Source of the DNA: SHZI01 sp038214295
GTDB lineage: Bacteria > Pseudomonadota > Gammaproteobacteria > Steroidobacterales > GCA-2729495
Direction: 5' to 3'
DNA: 64,000 nt
Assembly: GCA_038214295.1 (NCBI GenBank)
Contig: JBBQSA010000004.1
Span: 37,185 to 101,184, forward strand
The notes under the pieces are model-generated. The model was not told where the DNA came from and searched no databases. It worked only from the letters and a program-made list of their open reading frames with translations. Shown here in pieces: positions 17,493 to 26,049 of this stretch; the stretch's first letter is position 1, and each line of letters opens with the position of its first letter. A program made the translations under genes and the position numbers.

Positions 17493-18385
17493 GCTCCAGC
17501 CGCGAGGTGCTGCACTACAACGTCGGGAAAGTCCGCGAAGACGCCATCGACCTGCAGGGAACCGAACAGCGCGTCCAGCAGCTCCGAGGGCGACGCGCAG
17601 CCGGCGGGCAGTTCATCCACCCGGAACGTGTACGGGTGAACCAGCAGCCCCAAGCCCCGGGCTCTTGCGACCAGCCCCGTGTCCGGCCAGACCATGCCGA
17701 GGGGCGGCCCCAGGCCCTGGGCGCAGGTGGCCACGGCGGACAGCGCTTCCGGCGTTAGCGGCGCGCCATCGTCGAGCAACTGGATCAACGGCACCGCTGA
17801 GCCGAATTTCCCACGAACCCTCAGTAGCTCAACCGGGTCAAAACACTGCACGAAGAAGCCATCGTCCGCGCTTTGGTAGCCGAAATCGGCAAGCGTCTCC
17901 ACGACCCGGTCGCCCAGGGGAAAAGCATGCCGGGCGTGCCAGCCGGGATCCTTGATCTCGGTGTAGACCCCCGCCGTCCGGCCCGTAGACCGGTTCAGTC
18001 CCCGGATGAATTCGAGTTCTTCCGCGAGGGTGTGGATCCGGAACGAGCCGGTGTTCACCGGGAATCTCCCCGGGAAGCGGGCCGTGTCGGTCCCCTTCCG
18101 GCGCCGCTCCGTGACCCGGAGGCTCCTGAGCTCCGTCAGCGTGAAATCAATGCAGTAGTGCAGCCCGTCGGACCTGGAACGGCCGGGAAAGCGCTGGCCA
18201 ACATCCGTGAGCTGGTCGAGGTGCAGATCGTGAAAAACGATGAGCTCGCCATCCCGGGTGCCGATTACATCCTGCTCGAGGAAATCGGCACCCATGGCGT
18301 GGGCCATGGCCTTGGCGGCGAAGGTGTGTTCCGGCAGGTAGCCGCTTGCCCCACGGTGCGCGATGACGGCGGGACGGCGGCTCAC
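17489..18385 (-). CDS. Glycerophosphodiester phosphodiesterase
   Basis: Hydrolyses glycerophosphodiesters from phospholipid turnover to glycerol 3-phosphate and an alcohol. The 298-residue product has the catalytic opening IAHRGASGYLPEHT and metal-binding LEQDVIGTRDGELIVFHD. Insert lengths and the YTEIKDPGWH segment match the longer GlpQ-type enzymes. No signal peptide is visible, so it is probably cytoplasmic (UgpQ-like location). The reductase gene ends 9 bases before its start would be read, so the two minus-strand genes are probably co-transcribed. Confidence 0.92.
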   Translation of the reverse strand: MSRRPAVIAHRGASGYLPEHTFAAKAMAHAMGADFLEQDVIGTRDGELIVFHDLHLDQLTDVGQRFPGRSRSDGLHYCIDFTLTELRSLRVTERRRKGTDTARFPGRFPVNTGSFRIHTLAEELEFIRGLNRSTGRTAGVYTEIKDPGWHARHAFPLGDRVVETLADFGYQSADDGFFVQCFDPVELLRVRGKFGSAVPLIQLLDDGAPLTPEALSAVATCAQGLGPPLGMVWPDTGLVARARGLGLLVHPYTFRVDELPAGCASPSELLDALFGSLQVDGVFADFPDVVVQHLAAGA

Positions 18386-18393
18386 GGAGGCAG

Positions 18394-19422
18394 CTACTCG
18401 CCGGTCACGCCGAGGCGCTTCTGCATGAGCGGGCTGGTGGTCGTGTACTGCAGGTGAACCTTCTTGCCGGGCTCGATCAGCGCCTTGGCGGCAAAGGCCG
18501 CCAGGGCCGCCTCATGGAAACCGCTCAGGATGAGCTTCTTCTTGCCCGGGTAGTCGCAGATGTCGCCAATGGCAAAGATGCCGGGAATGTTGGTCTGGAA
18601 GGTCTCGGTGTCCACCGAAATGGCCTTCCGGTGCAGGTTGAGACCCCACTCCGCTATCGGCCCCAGCTTGGGCGACAGGCCGAAAAATACCAGCACATGG
18701 TCTGCCTCGACGAGGCGCGTGCCGCCGTCCTTCAGGCCGATTTCGATGCCGGCAAGCTGTCCGTCGTGGAGCGCGAGGCCCGTGGCGCTGGCGGTTTCGA
18801 TGATTTCGAGTTCGCCCCTCGAGGCCCGGGTCTTGAGTTGTGCGACCGAGGCAGGCGCTGCCCGGTAGTCGTCCCGGCGATGGATGAGGGTCATCGACTT
18901 TGCGTCCGGCCCGAGGGCCAGCGCCCAATCCAGGGCCGAGTCGCCACCGCCCAGGATTACCAGCTTCTTGCCCGTGAACTGCGCCGGACTCTGCACGCGG
19001 TAATGAATACAGCGGTCCTCCAGCGCATCGGCGCCATCCAGGTGCAGCTTGCGTGGCTGGAAGGAACCCACACCACCGGCGATGAACACGGTCTTTGCCT
19101 GGAACTCCTTCCCCGGCGCGGTCTGGATCCGGAAGCCACCCTCCACAGGCTGTAGCGCGGCCACCTCCTCCCCCAGGTGAAACGTGGGGTGGAAAGGCTC
19201 GATCTGCTTCATCAGGTTGGCAACCAGTTCCGCGCCGGTGCAGACCGGTACCGCGGGTATATCGTAGATCGGCTTGTCCGGATACAGCCAGCTGCACTGC
19301 CCCCCGGGGGCCGGCAGGGAGTCCACCACATCGGCCTTGATGCCGAGCAGCCCGAGTTCGAATACCTGGAACAGGCCGCAGGGGCCAGCACCGATGATCA
19401 GCGCGTCTGTATGAATTGTCAT
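18394..19422 (-). CDS. Ferredoxin/flavodoxin-NADP reductase, thioredoxin-reductase-like type
   Basis: FAD protein moving electrons between NADPH and ferredoxin, of the YumC/TrxR-like FNR group. The 342-residue product has the FAD-binding GAGPCGL at residues 12-18, the NADPH-binding ILGGGDSALDWA, and the flavin-contact segment FAIGDICDYPGKKKLI. It lacks the redox CxxC of true thioredoxin reductases. Start ATG 19422 has AAGAGA just upstream and a run of nine C (read on this strand) before that. Upstream on the same strand lies the TIR-like gene. Confidence 0.9.
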   Translation of the reverse strand: MTIHTDALIIGAGPCGLFQVFELGLLGIKADVVDSLPAPGGQCSWLYPDKPIYDIPAVPVCTGAELVANLMKQIEPFHPTFHLGEEVAALQPVEGGFRIQTAPGKEFQAKTVFIAGGVGSFQPRKLHLDGADALEDRCIHYRVQSPAQFTGKKLVILGGGDSALDWALALGPDAKSMTLIHRRDDYRAAPASVAQLKTRASRGELEIIETASATGLALHDGQLAGIEIGLKDGGTRLVEADHVLVFFGLSPKLGPIAEWGLNLHRKAISVDTETFQTNIPGIFAIGDICDYPGKKKLILSGFHEAALAAFAAKALIEPGKKVHLQYTTTSPLMQKRLGVTGE

Positions 19423-19428
19423 TCTCTT

Positions 19429-19437
19429 GGGGGGGGG
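19429..19437. repeat. Homopolymer tract of nine G/C
   Basis: Nine G on the plus strand (nine C in the leader of the reductase mRNA), lying 7 bases before the reductase start codon. It is outside the coding frame. Confidence 0.9.
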
Positions 19438-19587
19438 CCGTAACGTCTCCGGCCACCGTACCGATTGCGGTTTCGCCGGGCGGGCCGGCGGGACTGAAAT
19501 TTTACGTGAGCCGGCCGGACCGGAACAAGCGCACGCGAGTGTGGCACGACGCCACGGTGCCGGGGCTTGTCTGGGCTCGGGAGCAGG

Positions 19588-20040
19588 CTAGTCGAGCTTG
19601 AACTCCACGACGTCCCAGCGCGCGGTGTTTTCGTGGCGGGCGTGGAGGCGAATGGCGTCGACCAGGCTGCGGGCGTCCCATTCGACGATGTCCGCCACCC
19701 TGTCGAGAATGATCTTGTGGATCACGACTGTCCCCCCAAATGACCTGACGCCAATGATGGGTTTGTTGAAGGCGCCCGCACAGTCCATCTGGAAGGTCAC
19801 CAGTTCGTGACCGCGGTCAAACAGGGAGACCGGAAGCACCATGATTTCGGAAGCCTTGATCTGGCTGCGCAGTTCCTCCTTGAGGGCTTCCTTGCCGCCC
19901 GCAGGCAGGCGATCAGGATCGCTGACGTTCAGGTAAAGGAACTTCTCCCGGCTTTCGAGGTACTCGAAGACGCGCAGGTAATCCTGATGTTTCTCGAAGA
20001 GATGGCTCACGAAAACACGGATCGGATCTTCATCGGACAT
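19588..20040 (-). CDS. TIR-like domain protein (MTH538/ThsB-like)
   Basis: A 150-residue protein consisting of one flavodoxin-like TIR-related domain. It opens with the TIR strand IRVFVSHLFEKHQDY, then LKEELRSQIKASEIMVLPVS (helix and strand), then NKPIIGVRSFGG, ending with VADIVEWDARSLVDAIR, the layout of the MTH538 TIR-like family that includes Thoeris ThsB. A glutamate at GHELVTFQMD aligns roughly where a TIR catalytic acid would be; activity is not shown by the sequence. ATG 20040 is preferred over an upstream ATG at 20064. It is divergent (80-base gap) from an EEP-family gene. No thsA, SLOG or SIR2 gene lies nearby. Confidence 0.72.
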   Translation of the reverse strand: MSDEDPIRVFVSHLFEKHQDYLRVFEYLESREKFLYLNVSDPDRLPAGGKEALKEELRSQIKASEIMVLPVSLFDRGHELVTFQMDCAGAFNKPIIGVRSFGGTVVIHKIILDRVADIVEWDARSLVDAIRLHARHENTARWDVVEFKLD

Positions 20041-20120
20041 GCATCTACCCTCCGCTGGCCTCATCCCAAAATACCACGGAGTTTCAACCCCGGTGGCTGG
20101 GGATTACACTGGGCCCGAAC

Positions 20121-20855
20121 ATGCGGCTCCTGGTATACAACATCCGATACGCCGTTGGCGCAGGAATGCCGCCCCATCTGCCGGTTCCGGGTGCAGGCTA
20201 CCTCTTTGGGAATCCGGGAAACCTCGACAACATCATAGATTTCATCAAGGGCAGCCGCCCTGATGTGGTTGGACTCCTCGAAGTGGATGTGGGCTCGGTG
20301 CGCAGCGGCGGGGTGAACCAGGCGGAGGCCATCGCCGGCGCCCTGGGCCACTACTCCTGCTACCAGAGCAAGTACGGCGAGGAATCGGTGAACCAGTTGC
20401 TGCCAATCCTGCGCAAGCAGGCCAACGCGTTTCTGGCTGCTCCGCATATTCTCGGCGAACGCTTCCACTATTTCGACACGGGCATCAAGCGGCTGGTGAT
20501 TGAACTTGAGCTCGATGGGGTAGTCATCTTCCTGGTGCATCTCTCGCTCAAGTACCGGCATCGCCAGATCCAGCTTCGTCACCTCTACGAGCTGATATCA
20601 AGGACGCGAAAGCCGGTGATACTGGCCGGTGACTTCAATACCTTCTGGGGCGAGAGCGAGACGTTCCTGTTCATGAAGGCGGCGGGCCTGCGGAGTGCCA
20701 ACGTCGATGGACTGGCCTCTTACCCGAGCAAGTCGCCACGCATGGAGCTGGACTTCGTGCTCTACGGTGATGGCATCCATATCACCTCTTTCGAGGTGCC
20801 ACGGGTTTTGCATTCCGACCACCTGCCCTTGCTGTGCGATTTCGAATTGAGGTAG
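20121..20855 (+). CDS. Endonuclease/exonuclease/phosphatase (EEP) family protein
   Basis: Metal-dependent phosphodiesterase fold of the DNase I/Mg-dependent EEP superfamily, 244 residues, no signal peptide. Visible catalytic blocks are LVYNIR at the start, GLLEVD, LVHLSLKYRHRQIQL, the central ILAGDFNTFWGE and the terminal HSDHLPLLCDF with the catalytic histidine. The substrate could be nucleic acid, a phosphoinositide-like lipid or another phosphodiester. It is 4 bases before fadJ and divergent from the TIR-like gene. Confidence 0.82.
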   Translation: MRLLVYNIRYAVGAGMPPHLPVPGAGYLFGNPGNLDNIIDFIKGSRPDVVGLLEVDVGSVRSGGVNQAEAIAGALGHYSCYQSKYGEESVNQLLPILRKQANAFLAAPHILGERFHYFDTGIKRLVIELELDGVVIFLVHLSLKYRHRQIQLRHLYELISRTRKPVILAGDFNTFWGESETFLFMKAAGLRSANVDGLASYPSKSPRMELDFVLYGDGIHITSFEVPRVLHSDHLPLLCDFELR

Positions 20856-20859
20856 TTCC

Positions 20860-22914
20860 ATGACGCAAGAAACGTCCCCGTCCGGCGCGGCTGAAATGCG
20901 GCACTGGCGGCTCGACATCGATGCGAACGACACTGCCTGGCTGTGCTTTGACCGGGCCGATGCAGGGGCAAATACGCTTTCCGCCGAGACCATGGCGGAG
21001 TTGCACTCCGTTCTCGCGACGCTGTCGGCGAGGAAACTGCGCGGACTCGTGGTCTATTCCGGCAAGGAGTCGGGCTTTATTGCGGGCGCCGATATCAACG
21101 AATTTCCGCAGCTGGACTCCGAGGAGCGGGCCTTTACGCTGACCCGGCAGGGACAGCAGGTCCTGGAGGCACTGGAACGGCTGCCCTGCCCCACCGTGGC
21201 AGTGCTGAACGGCTTTGCGCTGGGCGGCGGGCTCGAGCTTGCCCTGGCCTGCAGCTACCGCCTCGCCCTTGCCAGCGAGCACAAGTTGTTCGGACTTCCG
21301 GAAGTCCAGCTCGGCGTGCATCCGGGATTTGGCGGCACGGTGCGCCTGCCCCGCCTGGTCGGCGTGCGCAAGGCCATGGACCTGATGCTCACTGGCCGTT
21401 CGGTTAGCCCCGGCGAGGCGCTGGCTGCGGGCCTGGTGGACGGGCTGGCCACCGCCGGCGACTGGCGGCAGTCGGCCGTGCGCCTGCTGGCCAAGCGCCC
21501 GCCACGGCGGTCCGCTCCCCTGCTCGACCGGCTCCTGGCTGCTGGACCCCTGCGGCCGCTGCTGGCGAGGACGCTGCGCCAGAAGACGAGCCGGAAGGCC
21601 CACGAAGAGCACTATCCCGCGCCCTACGCGATCATCGACCTCTGGGAGCAGTTCGGGGCCGCTGACTCGACGGCGGCCTACGAGGCTGAAGCCCGGTCGT
21701 TCGGGCGACTGGTAATGACAGCGGCCTCCCGCAACCTGGTCCGGGTCTTTTTCCTGCAGGAGCGGCTGAAGAAGCTCGGCTCGCCAAAGACGGGGATCCG
21801 GAATGTGCATGTCATCGGTGCGGGCGTGATGGGCGGCGACATTGCCGCGTGGTGCGCCCTCCGGGGCCTCAACGTCACCCTTCAGGACAGGGATATCAAG
21901 TTCATCGAGCCGGCCCTGGCGCGGGCCCGTAAACTGTTTGCCAGGAAACTGCGGCAGCCCGGGGCCGCAGACGCCGCGCTCGCCCGTCTCCAGGCGGATC
22001 CGGCGGGCGACGGGGTGGCTGCCGCAGACCTCGTCATCGAGGCCGTCTTCGAGGACCTGGAGGTCAAGCGCCAGGTCTACGAGCGACTGGAGCCGGCCCT
22101 GAAGCCGGGGGTTGTGCTGGCCACCAACACATCCAGCATTCCGCTGGAGCAGCTCGGCACCTGCCTGAAGGACCCGGGCCGGCTGATCGGCATGCATTTC
22201 TTCAACCCGGTGGCCCAGTTGCCCCTGGTGGAGATCATCGCGGCGACCGGCAGCGCCGCGGAGGCGCTCGCGACCGGCACGAGCTTCGCCCGGCAAATCG
22301 GCAAGCTGCCGGTTCCCTGCCGGAGCCACCCGGGTTTCCTGGTCAATCGCATTCTGGCGCCCTACATGGGCGAGGCCATGGAAATGATCCGGGAGGGTGT
22401 CCCGCTGGCCGAAATCGATCAGGCGGCCGTGGAGTTTGGTATGCCCCTGGGACCAATCGAACTGGCCGATTCGGTCGGCCTCGATGTGGCCGATCACGTC
22501 GCGCGAATCCTGGCGCCCGTGCTGGGGCGGGAGCCGGCGCCCGAGCTGGAGGAACTGGTCGGCCAGGGCAACCTGGGCCTCAAGACGGGTCGGGGGTTCT
22601 ACACCTACCGGGACCGCAAGCCGGTGCGACCGGACCTCGTGTGGGGCTCGGCCAGCCCGGCTGTTCAGGACCGGCTGATCTACGCGATGCTCAACGAGGC
22701 AGCCGCCTGCCTACATGACGGGATCGTCAGCGACCCGGACCTGGTCGACGCTGGCGTGATCTTTGGCACCGGGTTTGCGCCATTTCGCGGGGGGCCGCTC
22801 CACTATGCCCGGGAACTGGGCATCGACCAGGTCGAGGCCCGACTGCAGGAGCTGGCCAGCCGGCACGGTCCCCGCTTCAAGCCATCCCCCGGCTGGGCCC
22901 GTCTCCGGAACTGA
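20860..22914 (+). CDS. fadJ: Fatty-acid oxidation enzyme: enoyl-CoA hydratase/3-hydroxyacyl-CoA dehydrogenase
   Basis: Two beta-oxidation steps in one 684-residue chain. The N-terminal crotonase domain has the oxyanion-hole segments GFIAGADI (about 72-79) and GFALGGGLELALAC, with PEVQLGVHPGFGGT (147-160) carrying the catalytic acid. The dehydrogenase domain has the NAD-binding GAGVMGG (320-326), the catalytic HFFNPV, and a C-terminal duplicated domain. Length and lack of partner fadA next door point to FadJ rather than FadB; no thiolase is in the window. It begins 4 bases after the EEP gene. Confidence 0.93.
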   Translation: MTQETSPSGAAEMRHWRLDIDANDTAWLCFDRADAGANTLSAETMAELHSVLATLSARKLRGLVVYSGKESGFIAGADINEFPQLDSEERAFTLTRQGQQVLEALERLPCPTVAVLNGFALGGGLELALACSYRLALASEHKLFGLPEVQLGVHPGFGGTVRLPRLVGVRKAMDLMLTGRSVSPGEALAAGLVDGLATAGDWRQSAVRLLAKRPPRRSAPLLDRLLAAGPLRPLLARTLRQKTSRKAHEEHYPAPYAIIDLWEQFGAADSTAAYEAEARSFGRLVMTAASRNLVRVFFLQERLKKLGSPKTGIRNVHVIGAGVMGGDIAAWCALRGLNVTLQDRDIKFIEPALARARKLFARKLRQPGAADAALARLQADPAGDGVAAADLVIEAVFEDLEVKRQVYERLEPALKPGVVLATNTSSIPLEQLGTCLKDPGRLIGMHFFNPVAQLPLVEIIAATGSAAEALATGTSFARQIGKLPVPCRSHPGFLVNRILAPYMGEAMEMIREGVPLAEIDQAAVEFGMPLGPIELADSVGLDVADHVARILAPVLGREPAPELEELVGQGNLGLKTGRGFYTYRDRKPVRPDLVWGSASPAVQDRLIYAMLNEAAACLHDGIVSDPDLVDAGVIFGTGFAPFRGGPLHYARELGIDQVEARLQELASRHGPRFKPSPGWARLRN

Positions 22915-22963
22915 CCTCACAGATTCGGAAGATAGAGACTGTCACCTTTTAAAATCGTACGGT

Positions 22964-22969
22964 TACAAT
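22964..22969 (+). promoter_or_regulatory. Candidate -10 element very close to the start codon
   Basis: TACAAT lies 9 bases before the ATG of the following gene, in a 64-base AT-richer gap. Transcription from it would give an almost leaderless mRNA; no Shine-Dalgarno sequence is seen before that ATG. The -35 (GTCACC, spacing 17) is weak. Confidence 0.35.
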
Positions 22970-22978
22970 GCTTCCCTG

Positions 22979-24025
22979 ATGACTTCTTCAGCTGTTACCC
23001 CGGACTTGCTGCGGCGTTTCTCCCCCCTGGACGGGCTCAAGCGGGAGAACGTGGCCGCGTTGGCGAAGAAAATGGAAGTCCGGATTCTCGAGAGTGGCAA
23101 ACAGCTGCTCCGCGAGGGGGACACCGACAAACGCACCTACTACCTCGTTGCCGGGACACTGGAACTGACTGATCGCAGCGGGGGCAGCCGGCTGCTGCGT
23201 GCGGGCACGGACGAGGCGCAAAAGCCCGTTACCCCTGCGCTGCCACGCCGCTACACCATCCGCGCGGTTGACCGGGTGGAGTACGTCTCCGTCGACACGG
23301 AGCTGCTCGACGTCATGCTGACCTGGGACCAGACGGGCAGCTATGAGGTCAACGAACTGAGCAGCGAAGACCACGGCAGCTCTGACGACTGGATGACCAC
23401 GCTCCTGCAGACGAAGGCCTTTCACCGGATACCGCCCGGCAATATCCAGGCCATTTTCATGCGGATGCAACAGGTGCACTTCCATGTAGGAGAAGTGATC
23501 ATCAAGCAGGGTGATGAAGGCGACTATTTCTACGTCATTACCCGCGGCCGCTGCGCGGTAACCCGCGAAACTCCCCTGAACAAGGAAGGCATCAAGCTCG
23601 CCGAACTGGCCGTCGGCGACACCTTCGGCGAGGAGGCGCTGATTTCGCACAGTCGCCGGAACGCGACGGTCACGATGCTGACCGATGGCACCCTGATGCG
23701 GCTGGGCAAGAGCGACTTCAATACGCTACTCAACGAGCCCATGGTGGCCTGGGTTGATCATGAGGAGGCCCGGCGTATTGTTGCCGCCGGTGGCAAGTGG
23801 CTCGATGTGCGCCTTCCCAGCGAGTTCGAGGCCTTCCACGAGCCCGGGGCCATCAACATCCCGCTGTACTTCATCAGGCTGAAGCTGAACACCCTCAGCA
23901 CAGACACGACCTACATCGTGTGTTGCGACACCGGCAGGCGCAGCTCCGCCGGCGCGTTCGTCCTCAATGAGCGCGGCTTTGACACGCGTGTGCTGCGCGG
24001 CGGGCTCAATCTGGCCAGCCGCTAG
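22979..24025 (+). CDS. Tandem cyclic-nucleotide-binding domains fused to rhodanese
   Basis: A 348-residue, probably cytoplasmic protein without membrane span or DNA-binding helix-turn-helix. Residues about 15-112 form a first, degenerate cNMP-binding fold. Residues about 143-253 form a second with the phosphate-binding cassette intact (GDTFGEEALISHSRRNATV). Residues about 260-348 are a rhodanese domain with the active-site loop CCDTGRRSS, Cys316 being the likely persulfide carrier. This suggests a sulfur-transfer or phosphatase-like activity gated by a small ligand. Partner unknown. ATG 22979 is the only sensible start. Confidence 0.8.
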   Translation: MTSSAVTPDLLRRFSPLDGLKRENVAALAKKMEVRILESGKQLLREGDTDKRTYYLVAGTLELTDRSGGSRLLRAGTDEAQKPVTPALPRRYTIRAVDRVEYVSVDTELLDVMLTWDQTGSYEVNELSSEDHGSSDDWMTTLLQTKAFHRIPPGNIQAIFMRMQQVHFHVGEVIIKQGDEGDYFYVITRGRCAVTRETPLNKEGIKLAELAVGDTFGEEALISHSRRNATVTMLTDGTLMRLGKSDFNTLLNEPMVAWVDHEEARRIVAAGGKWLDVRLPSEFEAFHEPGAINIPLYFIRLKLNTLSTDTTYIVCCDTGRRSSAGAFVLNERGFDTRVLRGGLNLASR

Positions 24026-24034
24026 CCGGCAGCA

Positions 24035-24373
24035 CTACATGGTGTGCGTGGGCTTGTCTCCGCCGAGGGCCCCGGCCAGGTAATTCTCGATCTTCTTCTG
24101 GGTCGCGCCGTTGTCCTGGTCGCTGAACTGGACCCCGATGCCCGCTGTGCGCTTGCCTTGGGCACCTTTCGGGGTCACCCAGATCACCCGGCCGGCCACC
24201 GGGATCTTTTCGTCCTCGCCCATGATATTCAGCAGCATGAACACCTCGTCCCCGATCCGGTAGCTGCTGCTCGTGGGAATGAACAAGCCGCCATTCCGAA
24301 TGAAGGGCATGTACGCCAGGTACAGGGCGCTCTTGTCCCTGATGGTCAACGTCAGCAATCCGGGTTTCGACAT
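24035..24373 (-). CDS. pilZ: Type IV pilus assembly PilZ protein
   Basis: Small (112 residues) PilZ-domain protein. As in the founding PilZ of Pseudomonas and Xanthomonas, the c-di-GMP-binding RxxxR and (D/N)xSxxG motifs are absent: the place of the second reads FIRNGGLFIPT. Such PilZ proteins act by binding the pilus ATPase PilB and FimX. Position directly after holB is the same as in Pseudomonas. ATG 24373 is preferred over one at 24400. Confidence 0.88.
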   Translation of the reverse strand: MSKPGLLTLTIRDKSALYLAYMPFIRNGGLFIPTSSSYRIGDEVFMLLNIMGEDEKIPVAGRVIWVTPKGAQGKRTAGIGVQFSDQDNGATQKKIENYLAGALGGDKPTHTM

Positions 24374-24377
24374 ATGA

Positions 24378-25364
24378 CTACCTGGCAGCTCCAGCCGCAC
24401 CGTACCACCACATGAGCAGGTCAGCGAACACCGCTTCCATGTTCAGGGCGCGGTCCTTGAGGCGCTGCGCCTCCGTGACCTGTTCCAGGTAGGCGCAGCA
24501 GGCTGCCATGTTCACGGGCGCATCAGGAATTTTCAAGGGCGCCAGTCCGTTCCCCCGCTCGCCCGGGGTGGACAGCTGTCGCCGCAGCAGATCCGCTACC
24601 TGCAGATAGAGCCAGCGCAGGCAGACGCCGGCGTCGCGCCGGGCCCAGACGCGTGCGATCGTGGTCGGCGGCGTTGCCCGGTCGATCAGTTGTTGCAGTT
24701 CCCCCGTGAGCTCTGCCAGCAGCGGCGCGAGGCCACCCGACTTCTCATCGCCCAGTACCGCGCGGGCCCCCAGCGGGGCTCCCGCCGCAAAGGCCAGGGC
24801 CCGTTCGCAGGCGCTGCGGTCCGGATGACGCGCCACAAGCCAGTCGAGCGCCGCGGCCGGGGCCGGGGCAGACAGTCGGATACGCTCGCAACGGCTGATG
24901 ATCGTTGCCGGAAGACGGTTGGGCGCATCCGCCACCAGGATGATGGTCGTGGCCCGCGGTGGCTCCTCCAGGGTCTTCAGCAGCGTGTTGGCGGCGTTGG
25001 CATTCATTACCTCGGCGGGCCAGATCAGTGCCACCTTCCACCCGCCGTTGTGACTGGTCAGGCCCAGCGCCCGGTTCAGGTCCCGGATCTGGTCAACCTT
25101 GATGACACGGGAGTCCTCCTCGGGTCCGACATTCCAGTAGTCAGGATGGGGTACACCGGCCAGCTCGTCGGCGGGCTCATCCAGGGAGGGACGCCAGCCG
25201 GAATCCAGCAGGCGCGCCGCGACCGTCAGTGCGAAATACCGTCGGCCGATCCCCGCCGGGCCGTGTATGAGCAACGCCTGGGGTGTCTGCCCCCTGGCCA
25301 GTCGCCCCTCAAAACGCCCCAGGGCGTCGTCCAGCCAGGGCACCCTAGACGAGCTATTAGTCAT
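24378..25364 (-). CDS. holB: DNA polymerase III subunit delta'
   Basis: Clamp-loader subunit, 328 residues. The AAA+ core is recognisable: LIHGPAGIGRRYFAL (P-loop position, lysine replaced by Arg, as expected for the non-hydrolysing delta'), HPDYWNV, NAANTLLKTLEEPP and ISRCERIRL (sensor 1/SRC region). The four-cysteine zinc module normally between the P-loop and HPDY is missing; the segment reads PSLDEPADELAGV. It follows tmk and precedes pilZ, the standard gammaproteobacterial order. Confidence 0.94.
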   Translation of the reverse strand: MTNSSSRVPWLDDALGRFEGRLARGQTPQALLIHGPAGIGRRYFALTVAARLLDSGWRPSLDEPADELAGVPHPDYWNVGPEEDSRVIKVDQIRDLNRALGLTSHNGGWKVALIWPAEVMNANAANTLLKTLEEPPRATTIILVADAPNRLPATIISRCERIRLSAPAPAAALDWLVARHPDRSACERALAFAAGAPLGARAVLGDEKSGGLAPLLAELTGELQQLIDRATPPTTIARVWARRDAGVCLRWLYLQVADLLRRQLSTPGERGNGLAPLKIPDAPVNMAACCAYLEQVTEAQRLKDRALNMEAVFADLLMWWYGAAGAAR

Positions 25365-25403
25365 TTTAAAACATCATCATAGGAGGCATATATCGAGTGA
25401 TAT

Positions 25404-26036
25404 CTAGTTCAATGTCGCCAGGGCGGCCCGGATTGCCGCCTGCACATCAGCCAGCGGCTGGCTGGCGTCGATCACGCGGATCCGGGCCGGTTCCCGGCCA
25501 GCCATGTCCAGATAGGCGGCCCGGACACGCTGAAAAAACTCGGCGGACTCCTGCTCGAAGCGATCGCGCTGTGCGCGGCCGGCCAGCCGGTCCACCGACA
25601 CCTGCAGTGGCGCATCCAGCAGCAGTGTGAGGTCCGGCCGCAGGCCGTCCTGGACGAGGCCGGCGAGAGTGTCGATGCTTGCGGCCGGCAGGCCCCGGCC
25701 GCCACCCTGGTAGGCGTGGCTGGCATCCGTAAAGCGGTCGCAGACGACCCACTTGCCGCTGGCAAGCGCCGGCCAGATGACCTCCTCCAGGTGGGTGGAG
25801 CGGGCCGCAAACACCAGCAGCAACTCGGTCAGCGGCGCGATCCGGATTTCCGGACTCAGCAGGATTTCCCGGATGCGCTCGCCGAGAGACGTGCCGCCGG
25901 GTTCCCGCGTTTCCACCACCGCGTTGCCGGCCCGTCGCAGTTCATTGGAAATGAAGCTGAGATTGGTGGACTTGCCCACTCCCTCGATGCCCTCGACGGT
26001 AATGAAGCGGCCCCGCGCAGCTGGGTTAGTCGTCAA
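25404..26036 (-). CDS. tmk: Thymidylate kinase
   Basis: Phosphorylates dTMP to dTDP. The 210-residue product has the P-loop GIEGVGKST, substrate motif DRFTDASHAYQGGGRGL, and the REPGGT segment. Only a TTG at 26036 gives the normal length; the frame extends further upstream into mltG without conserved sequence. An AGG sits about 5 bases before this TTG. Gap to mltG is 13 bases, so they are co-transcribed. Confidence 0.94.
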   Translation of the reverse strand: MTTNPAARGRFITVEGIEGVGKSTNLSFISNELRRAGNAVVETREPGGTSLGERIREILLSPEIRIAPLTELLLVFAARSTHLEEVIWPALASGKWVVCDRFTDASHAYQGGGRGLPAASIDTLAGLVQDGLRPDLTLLLDAPLQVSVDRLAGRAQRDRFEQESAEFFQRVRAAYLDMAGREPARIRVIDASQPLADVQAAIRAALATLN

Positions 26037-26049
26037 TGACCTAGTTCCT

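Noticed and set aside
19588..20855. Complete Thoeris defence system
   Set aside because: There is no ThsA-type SIR2/SLOG effector gene nearby; only the TIR-like half is present, so this label is not supported.
24035..24373. c-di-GMP receptor
   Set aside because: The PilZ-domain protein lacks the RxxxR and (D/N)xSxxG ligand motifs, so it is the pilus assembly type.
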